In this document: piece by piece, positions 31,404-40,558 of the stretch
How positions within the stretch are numbered: the stretch's first letter is position 1
How the letters are laid out: each line of letters opens with the position of its first letter
NCBI GenBank assembly: GCA_947365245.1
Contig: CANAWG010000011.1
Location: 36,452-100,451, forward strand
DNA length: 64,000 nt
From: an uncultured Oscillibacter sp.
Lineage (GTDB): Bacteria > Bacillota > Clostridia > Oscillospirales > Oscillospiraceae
Direction of reading: 5' to 3'
Notes under the pieces: model-generated
The model's database searches: none
Seen by the model: the letters and a program-made list of their open reading frames with translations, nothing else
Told to the model about the DNA's origin: nothing
Made by a program: the position numbers and the translations under genes

Positions 31404-33770
31404 CTACTCCTCGACAATAACCTGCCGGCCCCCGCAATCAATATTGAGAATGCGGGCGTTTTCCCAAGTGGAGTAATTTTTCTCCCCAGCGCCAATCACC
31501 GCCGGAATCCCCAGCTCCGCGCACCGAATGGTCATGTGGGAATTTGCTCCCCCGAATTGGGTCACCAATCCACCGATCTGTTTCGCAAACAGAAAGTCAT
31601 ATCCCGGATCGGCGGAACGAATAAATACAATTTTCCCCTCCACATCCGCAGAAGTCAGCTTTTCTTCCTTTACAACCTCCGCCCGGATTCGGTTTAAAGT
31701 CACAAAATTTGGCTCCTCCTCCAGCAATGTAAAGCAATAGACATCCTCCGGTTTTACAATTACGCTCGGGAGCTTGAGCAGCCGGGCACATTCGTACTGC
31801 CGCCTGTTCATCTCGATATTATTTTGCAGGACGCTGCTCAAATTTCCGTAATAAAGGTCAACATACAGCTGTTTAACCACGCTGATGTCCAAATAAGCCA
31901 TATCCTCCACAGAAATGCTGTTTCGCTCTCCCAGCGCCTTAATCAAACGCAGAATTTCACTGATACACTTGGTAAAGGAAAACTTTACCGATTCCCGGGC
32001 CTCAATCGAGTCTCGAATAAACCGCAGCAGTTCTTCCGCATTGACGGACAGGCCGTGTTCCTCCAACGCCTGATTGATTGAAGCCATTTGCGCTGCTGAA
32101 AATTGGTATGGGGATTCCGCTTCCATCTCCTGCCGCATTTCCAACTGCGGGGGGAAATAATAATCTGGAGCTTCGTCATAGCGCGGAGATAAAATATCGT
32201 AAGTACCAGGTCGTATATGTCCGTATTTTTGCATAAACTCCGCTTGTGACATGTGTCCGCCGCGAAGCTTTGCCCGGTCCCTGGCGAGCTGCTTTGAGAC
32301 GGTGTTGAGGGAGCGCATAAACGCGTCATACTCGTCCTGTGTAATCAGTCCCGAACTGACGAAAGAGCGCAGAAACTGCACCGCGATAAATCCGGCCCGC
32401 GCTACCCCCGCAAAGGGAAGCGTCCCATACTTTTTACAGCACTCCAACAGCCAGTAGATTTTGTCAATCACGGAAATGCCGCTGTCCATTACCGCCTGAT
32501 ATTGAGCGGGCAGCGCCGCGGCTATTTCAATATCCCGTCTATACAGCCCTGTCTCTGGATGGATAATCTCATTGGTCAAGTTCAGCAGAGAGAATTCGAT
32601 CCGTTTCAGCTCGTTCTCATTAAAGCCATGGGCCAACAGTTTTTTCAGATTTCCGGACAGCCCGATGTAGTAGCAGGAGTAAACAATTTCAAATTCAATT
32701 TTATCATGATAAGCTGGATATTGCCGTAAAGTATCGATGTAATAATTGGCCAGCTTTTCGGCAATATACGGGTTCAAGCTCTTGGGAATAAATGAGTTGA
32801 AGGTCACCCGTGTGTCAATATACGGAATTCCGCAGAAAGACGCCATCAGAGGATGCATTGTCAAATCCAAATAGCCATAGTTATTGCGCTGGTGTGCCCA
32901 AATGCTGTCCGTTACCAGCTCCTTGTACAGACTGACTGCCAGTTTTTTGGGGCGAACGCCTAAAATTTCCGCCGGGTTCCAGTCGGGCATTACGCCGAAG
33001 CACGTGCTGTCCCCCAATAAAAAGGGGTGTGGCCGGGTGAGTTTTTCAACCTTTTTATAGAGACTGCGCAGAGGCTGTTCCAGGCTGTCTGGAGAAATGG
33101 TGCTTTTTCCTCCTGCAGCAATTGGTCTGGCCTGCAAAATATATAACTCTTGATTTTTGGTAAACGCAAATTCTATGTCCAACGCCTGAGAGCTTAACGC
33201 CTCCTCCAGCTCAAATAGAGCCGCGATCAGCGGTTTTAATGTGGAGTTCGTGATTTGTTCCGGAGTTCCCTTAAAAAGAACGACCGTTTTCAGCTGATTG
33301 GTTTTGCCGCTGGTGACAGCGGCAGTATCCTCTCCCCACGCATAATTAATGGTAAAATAGGGCGCGCCCGTATAAATGTCGCAGGTGAAGGCCACGCCGG
33401 AACACGCCACATCTTTCAGCATCGGCTGAATCAGGATTTCTTCATCCGGATTTGTACTCTGGTAGGAAGCAAAGACCTGTCTGACAGCATCTGCTAGTTC
33501 GCAGAGATTCTGAATATCCACATTTGCCACGGATTCAAACCGGCCGGCATTGGAGGTTTGAGCGGAATCCTCCTGCAGACTGGACGAGCGAACGATCACA
33601 TACCTGGCCGTCTGGGAGAAAGCGTTTTGTACCGCCCGCGCCGCTTGGAGCGGATTCTGCAAGTAATCCCCATATTTTATTATAAGGAGAGGGAGAATTC
33701 GGCTTTTTGTCAGCTTGTCCGACAAAAAGGCAAGCGTCCGTGCTTTTGTCAATGGGATTCCCGTGTGCAT
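31404..33770 (-). CDS. PEP-synthase-like kinase, candidate L-glutamine kinase (Cj1418-like)
   Basis: 788 aa, three-domain dikinase layout: N-terminal ATP-grasp of the PEP/pyruvate-binding type (about 1-220, with VRSSSLQEDSAQTSNAGRF and ILQARPIA), a long middle domain without similarity to PEP synthase (about 240-660), and a C-terminal swivelling His domain with GGANSHMTIRCAELGIPA (phosphocarrier His745). This layout is that of rifampicin phosphotransferase and of C. jejuni Cj1418, which makes L-glutamine phosphate, the first step to phosphoramidate. Rifampicin modification is less likely because the three following pathway enzymes are encoded with it. Ribosome site GGGAGGA; 47 bp after the gene upstream. 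Confidence 0.85.
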   Translation of the reverse strand: MHTGIPLTKARTLAFLSDKLTKSRILPLLIIKYGDYLQNPLQAARAVQNAFSQTARYVIVRSSSLQEDSAQTSNAGRFESVANVDIQNLCELADAVRQVFASYQSTNPDEEILIQPMLKDVACSGVAFTCDIYTGAPYFTINYAWGEDTAAVTSGKTNQLKTVVLFKGTPEQITNSTLKPLIAALFELEEALSSQALDIEFAFTKNQELYILQARPIAAGGKSTISPDSLEQPLRSLYKKVEKLTRPHPFLLGDSTCFGVMPDWNPAEILGVRPKKLAVSLYKELVTDSIWAHQRNNYGYLDLTMHPLMASFCGIPYIDTRVTFNSFIPKSLNPYIAEKLANYYIDTLRQYPAYHDKIEFEIVYSCYYIGLSGNLKKLLAHGFNENELKRIEFSLLNLTNEIIHPETGLYRRDIEIAAALPAQYQAVMDSGISVIDKIYWLLECCKKYGTLPFAGVARAGFIAVQFLRSFVSSGLITQDEYDAFMRSLNTVSKQLARDRAKLRGGHMSQAEFMQKYGHIRPGTYDILSPRYDEAPDYYFPPQLEMRQEMEAESPYQFSAAQMASINQALEEHGLSVNAEELLRFIRDSIEARESVKFSFTKCISEILRLIKALGERNSISVEDMAYLDISVVKQLYVDLYYGNLSSVLQNNIEMNRRQYECARLLKLPSVIVKPEDVYCFTLLEEEPNFVTLNRIRAEVVKEEKLTSADVEGKIVFIRSADPGYDFLFAKQIGGLVTQFGGANSHMTIRCAELGIPAVIGAGEKNYSTWENARILNIDCGGRQVIVEE

Positions 33771-33817
33771 AAGCCAATCCTCCCGTAAAAATCAGACTGT
33801 TTTGAAACCGCTATGAT

Positions 33818-35629
33818 TCAAGTTTCATCCGTAAGCCAAAGCGGTTTCCCAAGCTCCGGATGATCCCGCAAAACGCTTTCGTAAAGCTTTCTGCTGTGCT
33901 TAAATTTTTCGTATTTACGGACGTCAATGAAGTATGTCCCGCATTTGCTTTGCAGTTCCGCCCGCAAAGAGTCATCCTCCAGCGGCGTCCGCGTTTCCGT
34001 GCCATCTTCATTGATGCGAAAATACTGTTCCTCTCCCAAGGCGTTAATCACATAGAGCTGTTTTTTGTCGCGCACACAGCGGAAAGCAATTCCATTTCTG
34101 GGATACCCTTTCTTATAGAGGGCAATTGCACGATCGACCAATGTTTCTGAATAATAGTCCACGCCTTGAGAGTACACTTCATCCCGCAAAATATCCGTCA
34201 ATCTGTACGTTTCCGGCTCTATCAGCCAACGAATTAATTCCTCAAAATTTATATAGGAAAAGTACTCCTGCACATTTTGTTTGGGAACCGAGTTTCCAAG
34301 GACAAGGCAGTAAACATGCAGCCGTTCCTTGGACCATTGGGCCAAATTGGCGTAATAAATCCCGTGGTCACTGAAAAAAATCTGGAGTTTCCCTTCAAAC
34401 ACCTGATTGTATAGCATCAGGCAGTGGTCAAGATAAGCCAAACTGGCTCTGCGCTGTTCCATAAGTTGATCACTCTTTTTAAGTTCAACAGGGCGGTAAT
34501 ACTGAAACTTTACCAAATCAGGGGAGAACATGGGCTCGTGTCCCTCTGCAATAAAGTGAAATATATAGAAGCATGGTCTCGAAGATTTTAATAAAGACTG
34601 CACCCCATACCACCAAATCAAAGTGTTTGACATATAGTCTTTTATCTCCGATGTCCCATATTTCGGATCCATAGCCCAGGTGGGGGAAGACAACCACAGA
34701 ATTTCATAGTCCTTGCTTTCCAGATATTGAATGAGCGGGCTATTTTCACGGCGAATCATTTCTTCGGTTTGAGCGAACCCGTCTATAGGGAAACTTTTTT
34801 GGAAAATGGTTTTCAGCACAGAATGCGTCCAGGGTGCGGTAGTATACGCATTTGCAAAGAAAGTACCCTCATCTGTCTTGCTCCTCAGGCCCGGCATATC
34901 TTCCAGATCAAAATAGTTAACGGCGTCCGTCCAAAAAGCGAGAATATCCTTTTGTTTTCGAGCCTTGATTTTATCCTGAATGGTTTTCAACAGAATTTGC
35001 GTCTTTCTCCAAACTTCAACTAAAACCGGGTATTCTCCTGAGGACTCACCGCATTCCCTGTAAAGTTTTTCAATCAGGGAAAAATCTTTATACTCTATTG
35101 CAGCTTGCAGAAGGTTTTGCAGCATCACTTCTTTCTGTTTTGCATCCTGAGCCTCCCAATAGTTTAAATAAAAATAATTCAAAACCAATGGCAAGCCAAG
35201 CTGATAAAAGTTAAACGGTCCGCGCAGTTTGATTCCATGGTTCTCCAGGAGAACGTATGGATCAATGACCTTTCCTTTGAAAGCACTTAGTTCCTGCAAA
35301 ATATCGTCTCTGAAAAGGTAGGTTGCGAATATGACATAATCACAGGCTGCATCTGACAAGGTTTCCGCAGGAAGAATCGGGTACCCGCAAAAACTGCCTG
35401 TTCGCTGGAGATCAAATACGCCAACTACCTTTGTCCTACTGAAATCGATGGCTTCTAAGAGATACTTCGCACATGGATCTGCACATCGAATTCCTATCCT
35501 AGCGCCAGAAGGGATGGCGTCCACTTCACTTTGAATAATTCCAAGCATTTCCGAACAGAATTCCGCACAAATTTCATTTGTTCCCAAAGAATCATGAAGC
35601 TCCTGATACAGTGCAAGAATTTCATCCAT
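33818..35629 (-). CDS. Alkaline-phosphatase/sulfatase-superfamily protein, candidate phosphoramidate transferase
   Basis: 603 aa in two parts. Residues about 40-135 form a small Rossmann-like module (ARIGIRCADPCAKYLL, then CDYVIFATYLF). Residues about 225-500 look like the alkaline phosphatase superfamily: a first metal-ligand region LAFWTDAVNYFDLEDMPG (Asp235), a nucleophile region FANAYTTAPWTHS (Thr263/264 or 268), FHFIAEGHEP (His359, His364) and FFSDHG (Asp421, His422). LtaS and EptA, which transfer phosphorus-containing head groups, share this fold. As first gene of the phosphoramidate cassette, a transferase of the activated phosphoramidate onto a glycan is the natural guess; C. jejuni uses Cj1421/Cj1422 for this. 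Inference, not proof. Confidence 0.68.
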   Translation of the reverse strand: MDEILALYQELHDSLGTNEICAEFCSEMLGIIQSEVDAIPSGARIGIRCADPCAKYLLEAIDFSRTKVVGVFDLQRTGSFCGYPILPAETLSDAACDYVIFATYLFRDDILQELSAFKGKVIDPYVLLENHGIKLRGPFNFYQLGLPLVLNYFYLNYWEAQDAKQKEVMLQNLLQAAIEYKDFSLIEKLYRECGESSGEYPVLVEVWRKTQILLKTIQDKIKARKQKDILAFWTDAVNYFDLEDMPGLRSKTDEGTFFANAYTTAPWTHSVLKTIFQKSFPIDGFAQTEEMIRRENSPLIQYLESKDYEILWLSSPTWAMDPKYGTSEIKDYMSNTLIWWYGVQSLLKSSRPCFYIFHFIAEGHEPMFSPDLVKFQYYRPVELKKSDQLMEQRRASLAYLDHCLMLYNQVFEGKLQIFFSDHGIYYANLAQWSKERLHVYCLVLGNSVPKQNVQEYFSYINFEELIRWLIEPETYRLTDILRDEVYSQGVDYYSETLVDRAIALYKKGYPRNGIAFRCVRDKKQLYVINALGEEQYFRINEDGTETRTPLEDDSLRAELQSKCGTYFIDVRKYEKFKHSRKLYESVLRDHPELGKPLWLTDET

Positions 35630-35656
35630 ACTATTCGTCCTTTCTCCAACCAGTAT

Positions 35657-36140
35657 TCATGAACCGGCTTTTTCTGTGATCCTTCCGGCAATCTCCTCCA
35701 GCATCCCCCGCTCCATTCCCGGATAAACCCCGGCCCAGAATCTGCTGTTCATCACCCGGTCCGTGACCGCCAGCGTTCCGGCGAAGATAGGCCGGGTCTG
35801 GACATTATGCGCTTCCAAATGAGACACCAGTTCATCCCGGGAAACAGGACGCTCCGGGCGGACCGTCATAAAAAAGCCAAACCAGCTGGGTTTCCTCTCC
35901 GGATTGGGCTCCGGAAACAGTGGTCTTCCCTGCAGGGATTCCAGCGCACGGCGGAGAAACGCCCAGTTCTCCCGCCGCCGGGCAACGAACTCCGGCGGCT
36001 TTTCCATCTGTGCCGCTCCAACGGCTGCCTGTAAATCCGCGGTCTTCAGGCTATAGCCTAAATGGGAGCACGCATATTTATGATCATAGCCCACTGGCAG
36101 CGTTCCAAACCGGCCGGTAAAACGGCGCCCGCAGGTGTCG
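35657..36140 (-). pseudogene. rfbH: rfbH remnant (CDP-4-keto-6-deoxyglucose 3-dehydrase)
   Basis: The C-terminal part of a PLP/[2Fe-2S] 3-dehydrase: GYDHKYACSHLGYSLKTADLQ, SWFGFFMTVRPERPVSR and RFWAGVYPGM are clear RfbH signatures. The N-terminal half, including the PLP site, is missing, and the stretch between VQTRPIFAG and TDRVMNS has lost about 25 residues compared with normal RfbH. It is fused to the rfbG remnant by a deletion. Not functional. The intact enzyme would form CDP-4-keto-3,6-dideoxyglucose. Confidence 0.85.
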
Positions 36141-36955
36141 TCCTCCCCTCCGCCGCGTGCTGCTCCCGCGGCGCTGAAGTCGCGCCAAAATAGTCTTCGG
36201 TCTGACCGCGGGTCACCCCGTCCGCCCGCTGTCCGGAGAGAATCGCTTTCATCCACTCCACCGCCTTTTCCACCGCCGCCTCAGCTCTCCAGCGCGGTGT
36301 CCATCCAAGCATTTCCGCAATCCTGGTGCAGTCCAGCGTCAGGCGCGCCGCCTCACCGGGCCCGCCGTCCGGCGCGGCTGTCCACCTGGAACCGTCTCCC
36401 CAGCACCGGCAGAACAGGTCCGCCAGGGCCGGCGCGTCATACTGCGCCTTCACAATCAATAAGTAAGCGCCTAACGGCTCCAGCACATGCTGGTAGGGCC
36501 GGACGGAATACGGGCTGCGCACATAGATGGCCTCGCCCCGCCGCCGATCACGTTCCCAGCGCGGGCGGTGGAGACGGCAATGCCCCGTTCCCTGGGAAAA
36601 GAGCGGACATATACCAGCGTTGACTGTTCCCAGCACGTTTGTGGAGTAAGTTCCCGCCGGGTCCCGGTAGGATTCCCGCACCAGGGGCTGTGCCGCCAAG
36701 TGAAACACAATCTCCGGCCCGCACGCCTGAAAAGCCTGTTGCAGGTGCCCCAGATCACAAATGCCCCCGATAATGGAAGTCATCCGGTTTTCCAGGCACA
36801 GCGCCGAAAAGATCCCGCCGGAAAGGCAAAGCCGGTCACTTCGCGCCTGCGTATAGGAGCTATTCACTGAGCCAAGCGCCCTTAAAGCCGGTATGACCGG
36901 TTAAAAATACGCGTTTGTCCCGAAAAAAATCGAATAGGTCCTTTGCGTTTTTCAT
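36141..36955 (-). pseudogene. rfbG: rfbG remnant (CDP-glucose 4,6-dehydratase)
   Basis: The frame from ATG 36955 begins correctly (VFLTGHTGFKGAWLSE) but meets a TAG after about 30 codons. Further fragments appear in shifted frames: GPEIVFHLAAQPLVRESYRDP, then GTVN, SPYSVRPYQHVLEPLGAYL, and the C-terminal LGWTPRWRAEAAVEKAVEW. Several internal deletions remove the YxxxK region. The pathway partner rfbF (50619-51407) is intact, 14 kb away. Pseudogene by multiple lesions. Confidence 0.85.
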
Positions 36956-36998
36956 CTGTGCAGCTTCGTTTTAAGCCTGCAGAATCCTGACAGATTTC

Positions 36999-38192
36999 TT
37001 AAAAGGGAATATCGTAGAACTTTTTTTTCAAATCGATCCCGCCGGACCGCAGCGTCTGCCTGAGGATGCCGCAGATCCTCTCCGAGGTGTTCCCGTCCCC
37101 GTAGGGATTGACCGCCCTGGCCGCCCGCGCCCGGAAGTCCGGGGAGCAGGCGGTTTCCAGCGCCCGGAGGATGTCCTCCCTCTCCGGGCGGCAGCTGATG
37201 ACGCTCTCCGCCTGGAGCCGTCCCCGCTGCCGGTCTCCGATATTGACGGTGGGGATCCCGAAAGACGGGGCCTCCAGCAGCCCGCTGGAGGAGTTCCCCA
37301 GCACGCAGTGGGCGTATTTCAGAGCGCTCAGATACCGGCGCATTCCCAGGGAGGCCGCGACGCGGCAGTTGGGAGCCTGCCGCGCGAAAGCGTCCAGCCT
37401 AGCGTTGATCTCCGCTCCGCCGTCGTCGGCGTTGGCCTTTGTCAGCAGGAAATGCAGATCCGTCCGCTCCGCAATGGCGGCCAGAAGCTCCTCCACCTGA
37501 CGTCCGGCGGAGCCCGGCTCCAGCGTCACGGGGTGGAACGTGGTCACCACGCAGGGCTTTTCAAAGAGGGGAAAGTCCAAATCCCGCTCCAGCTGCTCCG
37601 GGGAGAGGAAGTCTGTATGCAGCGCGTTCTCCACGCCCAGCCCCCCCACGTTGAACACCCGGGCGGGATCCTCCCCCAGCTGAATCACCCGCTTCCGGTA
37701 GACCTCCGCGGCGGTGAAGTGCAGATAGCTCATCTTTGTAATGCAGTGGCGGAAGCACTCGTCCAGCGCACCCTCCGTCGTCTCGCCCCCGTGGAGGTGG
37801 GCGATGGGGATGCGGGCACTGACCGCCGCGGCGCAGACCGCAAACGTCTCGTAGCGGTCCCCCAGGGCCACCAGCAGATCGGGCCGGCGGGCCTGAAAGC
37901 AGGCGCCAAACCTCTCCACGGCCCGGGCCATCGCGCGGGATACGGCCGCCGGGGCGGCATCGCCCTCCTCCAAAATGGGGATTCTGACGCCGATCGGGAG
38001 GCCGTCCGCCTCAATCTCCCGGACCGTCATGCCGAAAGGCCGCGAGAGGTGCGTCCCCGTGACCGCAAGGGTCATGTCAAACGCCGGATCCTCCTGCAGC
38101 GCCAGCAGCAGCGGCCGCAAAATGCCGTAATCCGCCCTGGTGGTGGTCAGCACGCAGACGGAAAAGGGCTGCTCTCTTCCTAAAGTCTCCAT
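36999..38192 (-). CDS. neuC: UDP-GlcNAc (or GDP-diNAcBac) 2-epimerase, hydrolysing, NeuC/LegG type
   Basis: 397 aa, GT-B fold. Releases a 2-epimerised hexosamine from its nucleotide for condensation by NeuB. Signatures: TTTRADYGILRPLL at the N-terminus, LVALGDRYETFAVC, HLHGGETTEGALDE, TTFHPVTLEPG and LGNSSSGLLEAPSFG (UDP-binding). With ptmE and a LegC-type aminotransferase in the same region, a LegG role (GDP-linked substrate, legionaminic acid path) is more likely than sialic acid. 17 bp upstream of it on the same strand ends neuB. Ribosome site GGAGAGC before ATG 38192. Confidence 0.88.
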   Translation of the reverse strand: METLGREQPFSVCVLTTTRADYGILRPLLLALQEDPAFDMTLAVTGTHLSRPFGMTVREIEADGLPIGVRIPILEEGDAAPAAVSRAMARAVERFGACFQARRPDLLVALGDRYETFAVCAAAVSARIPIAHLHGGETTEGALDECFRHCITKMSYLHFTAAEVYRKRVIQLGEDPARVFNVGGLGVENALHTDFLSPEQLERDLDFPLFEKPCVVTTFHPVTLEPGSAGRQVEELLAAIAERTDLHFLLTKANADDGGAEINARLDAFARQAPNCRVAASLGMRRYLSALKYAHCVLGNSSSGLLEAPSFGIPTVNIGDRQRGRLQAESVISCRPEREDILRALETACSPDFRARAARAVNPYGDGNTSERICGILRQTLRSGGIDLKKKFYDIPF

Positions 38193-38209
38193 CCGGGCTC
38201 TCCTTTCCG

Positions 38210-39205
38210 TCAGAGCCGGATCAGCTCGTCCTCCGCGAAATCCCGCGGGGCGGGAGTGCCCAGCACCTCGAACCAGCGCATGGGGCTGACGCCGCCGCCG
38301 GGGCGCTTGACGGCGAGATTCTCCTCTGTAAACGCCTCGCCCCGCCGGATGGCCCGGCGGGCCACGATGCTCTTTCGGGCGATGTTCCGATTCCCGGCCT
38401 CGGAGGGACTGACGGTCTTCTCATCGCCGCCCAGGGCCGCCTCAACGTGCCGGATGGCCGCCGCCATGGCGGTGAGCTCCTCCGGCTCCAGGCTGGCCTT
38501 GTGGTCGGGTCCCTCCAGACCGCGGTCCAGGGTGAAGTGCTTTTCCACGATGACCGCCCCCAGGGCCGCCGCCGCGATGGGCACCTCAATGCCCGGCGTG
38601 TGGTCGGAATAGCCCACCTCCAGCCCAAGCCGCCGCCCCATGGACACCATGGCCCGGAGGTTGACGTCCCCGTAGGGCGTAGGGTACTCCGTGTTGCAGT
38701 GCAGCAGGGTGATCTTGGGCGTCCCGTTGGCCTTCAAAACGTCCACCGCGGACTGGACCTCCTCCAGCTCGCACATGCCGGTGGACATGACCACCGGTCT
38801 TTTCGTCCTGGCGATGGCCAGCAGGTAGGGCAGGTTCGTCACCTCCCCGGAGGGGATCTTCCAAAAAGGCATCTCCAGCGGCTCCAGAAGCGCGATGCTG
38901 GCAAGGTCAAAGGGGGTGGAGACAAAGCCGATGCCGATCTCGTCGCAGCGGCGCTTCAGCTGCCGGTAGCCCTCCGGCGGCAGCGTCAGCCGCCGCAGCA
39001 TCTCCAGCTGGCTCTCCCCTGCGGCCGCCGTCTCTTTCTGATAGCTGGCTTTCTCCGCGTACCGGGAGGCCAGCTCCGCCGGCTGGAACGTCTGGTATTT
39101 TACGATGTCCGCCCCTGCGGCCTTGGCCGCGTCCGCCATTTTCAGGGCCAGGGCCAGGCTTCCGTTGTGATTGACCCCGGCCTCCGCGATGATCTGAATC
39201 GGCAT
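38210..39205 (-). CDS. neuB: Nonulosonic acid synthase, NeuB/LegI type
   Basis: 331 aa. Condenses PEP with a 6-deoxy or N-acetyl mannosamine-type sugar to a nine-carbon sialic/legionaminic acid; cytoplasmic. TIM-barrel domain (about 1-270) with IIAEAGVNHNGSLALA, VKYQTFQP, GFVSTPFD, KIPSGEVTNLP, LLHCNTEYPTPY and YSDHTPG; C-terminal antifreeze-like SAF domain (about 275-331) with NIARKSIVARRAIRRGE. All core motifs are intact and length is normal. Operon with neuC and the neuD-like gene. Confidence 0.92.
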   Translation of the reverse strand: MPIQIIAEAGVNHNGSLALALKMADAAKAAGADIVKYQTFQPAELASRYAEKASYQKETAAAGESQLEMLRRLTLPPEGYRQLKRRCDEIGIGFVSTPFDLASIALLEPLEMPFWKIPSGEVTNLPYLLAIARTKRPVVMSTGMCELEEVQSAVDVLKANGTPKITLLHCNTEYPTPYGDVNLRAMVSMGRRLGLEVGYSDHTPGIEVPIAAAALGAVIVEKHFTLDRGLEGPDHKASLEPEELTAMAAAIRHVEAALGGDEKTVSPSEAGNRNIARKSIVARRAIRRGEAFTEENLAVKRPGGGVSPMRWFEVLGTPAPRDFAEDELIRL

Positions 39206-39216
39206 AGATTCCTCCT

Positions 39217-39876
39217 CTAATCATGTTCCATGGGATACTGTCTGCGAATCTCGGCGGGAACACCCACAGCCAAAACACATGCAGGAACAGAGGACAGCAC
39301 CGCTGCGCCGGCTCCAATGGTGGTGCGGCGGCCCACTGTGATATGGTCGGAAACTGTCGCCCCCGCACACACCCGGCAATGTTCGCCCAGCACCACGCCG
39401 CCACAGAGAACCGCCCTCGGCGATATGTGTGAAAAATCTCCAACGCTGCAATCGTGTTCCACAATGGCCCCCGTGTTGACAATGCAGCCTCTGCCGATCC
39501 GCGCATCCGCGTTTATGGCGGCTCCCGGGCAAACCAGCACACCCGGCCCCAGCTGCGCGCTGGGACTGACGACCGCCGAGGGGTGGATCAACGTGGCCAG
39601 CGCAAACCCGGCCGTCTCCAGAGACTGGGTGACTCTCTCCCGGATATCCCCGTCGCCGATCGCCACAAAGGCGCTGGAGCACAGTGCCCTCCACGCCTCC
39701 AGGGTTTTCGTATCCTGGTGGACAATTGGTATTCCGCGCCATTCTCCCACGGTTTCGCCGGCGTCGACACCAAGCATCCTCTGCCGGGGATATTGCGCCC
39801 TGGCGCAGTCGCTGGCCACCTTGGCGTGGCCTCCCGCGCCAAAAATCAGGATGTCAATTTGCTCTGAACACTTCAT
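39217..39876 (-). CDS. neuD: Sugar O/N-acyltransferase, NeuD/PglD/LegH type
   Basis: 219 aa. An N-terminal Rossmann-like nucleotide-sugar domain (IDILIFGAGGHAKVASDCA) precedes a left-handed beta-helix of hexapeptide repeats (about 100-200; ATLIHPSAVVSPSAQLGPG, HDCSVGDFSHISPRA). Transfers an acetyl group from acetyl-CoA to an amino sugar or a hydroxyl of the nonulosonic acid. His in NTGAIVEHDC is the catalytic base of PglD-like enzymes. Start taken at ATG 39876 (TGGGGTGATTGC); GTG 39909 or ATG 39897 are alternatives. First gene before neuB with an 11-bp gap. Confidence 0.85.
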   Translation of the reverse strand: MKCSEQIDILIFGAGGHAKVASDCARAQYPRQRMLGVDAGETVGEWRGIPIVHQDTKTLEAWRALCSSAFVAIGDGDIRERVTQSLETAGFALATLIHPSAVVSPSAQLGPGVLVCPGAAINADARIGRGCIVNTGAIVEHDCSVGDFSHISPRAVLCGGVVLGEHCRVCAGATVSDHITVGRRTTIGAGAAVLSSVPACVLAVGVPAEIRRQYPMEHD

Positions 39877-39937
39877 GCAATCACCCCAGATCTCCATCAG
39901 GATATCCACTCTTGGCAGCGAGCCAGTGTTTTCCCCG

Positions 39938-40558
39938 TCACATCCGCTTTAGGATCTCCGCCGCGTAGGCGTCGATATTGTCTGTGGAATTGTACTCGGG
40001 ATACCGGCACCGCGCGCACATCTCATACCGTTCCCTGTTTCCGGACAGCATATCGACCTAGAATGTCCGCAGCGTCTCCCCGTTCCATACCTCCATCAGG
40101 CTCTGCCGCGTCAAATCCCCGATCACCAGCTTGCGCTGCCAGTCCGAGCAGCACACACTCACGATCCCATCCGGGGCGGCCGTCAGACTGTAAAAGGGAA
40201 ACGGGCAGACGACTGTTTTCCGGGAGGCCTGTCCATGTATCCCGGCTTTCTGCATCGCAAAGCGGCTTTCCAGGTCCCCCCATCCGGCCCAGACGGGAAC
40301 GATGTGATCGATCCAGATTTTGGGCAGATGTCCCCAAACAGCCGGTAAAAGGTCTCCTCTTTTTCTCTCGTACCCACCGCGGCGTCGACTGTCTTTATAT
40401 AAACTTCAAGTAGCCCCCTCCGCGGACGCTCCGCGTGTAGAGGTCCTTGATGTTGAAAAGCAGCTGGTCAAAATCAATGTCCACGCCCGCCATCCCGCGG
40501 CAGCCCTCTTCGCTGATCTCCTCGATGGAGATCCGGACGCGGTCCGGCCCGCTTTTAT
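39938..40558 (-). pseudogene. Radical SAM/SPASM protein remnant
   Basis: The minus strand contains a SPASM-like tail, CPFPFYSLTAAPDGIVSVCC, then DLTRQSLMEVWNGETLRTF, an in-frame TAG, and MCARCRYPEYNSTDNIDAYA. Upstream pieces (RLFGDICPKIWIDHIVPVW and LFNIKDLYTRSVRGGGYLKF) are in different frames. The CxxxCxxC radical SAM site is absent. A relative that is intact lies at 43264-44334. Clear pseudogene. Confidence 0.8.

Noticed and set aside
31404..33770. Rifampicin phosphotransferase or PEP synthase
   Set aside because: Domain layout alone allows it, but the three adjacent phosphoramidate-pathway enzymes make glutamine kinase the better reading.
36058..36867. Functional 269-aa nucleotide-sugar protein
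   Set aside because: The translation mixes rfbG pieces from different frames with rfbH start sequence; internal deletions remove catalytic parts.
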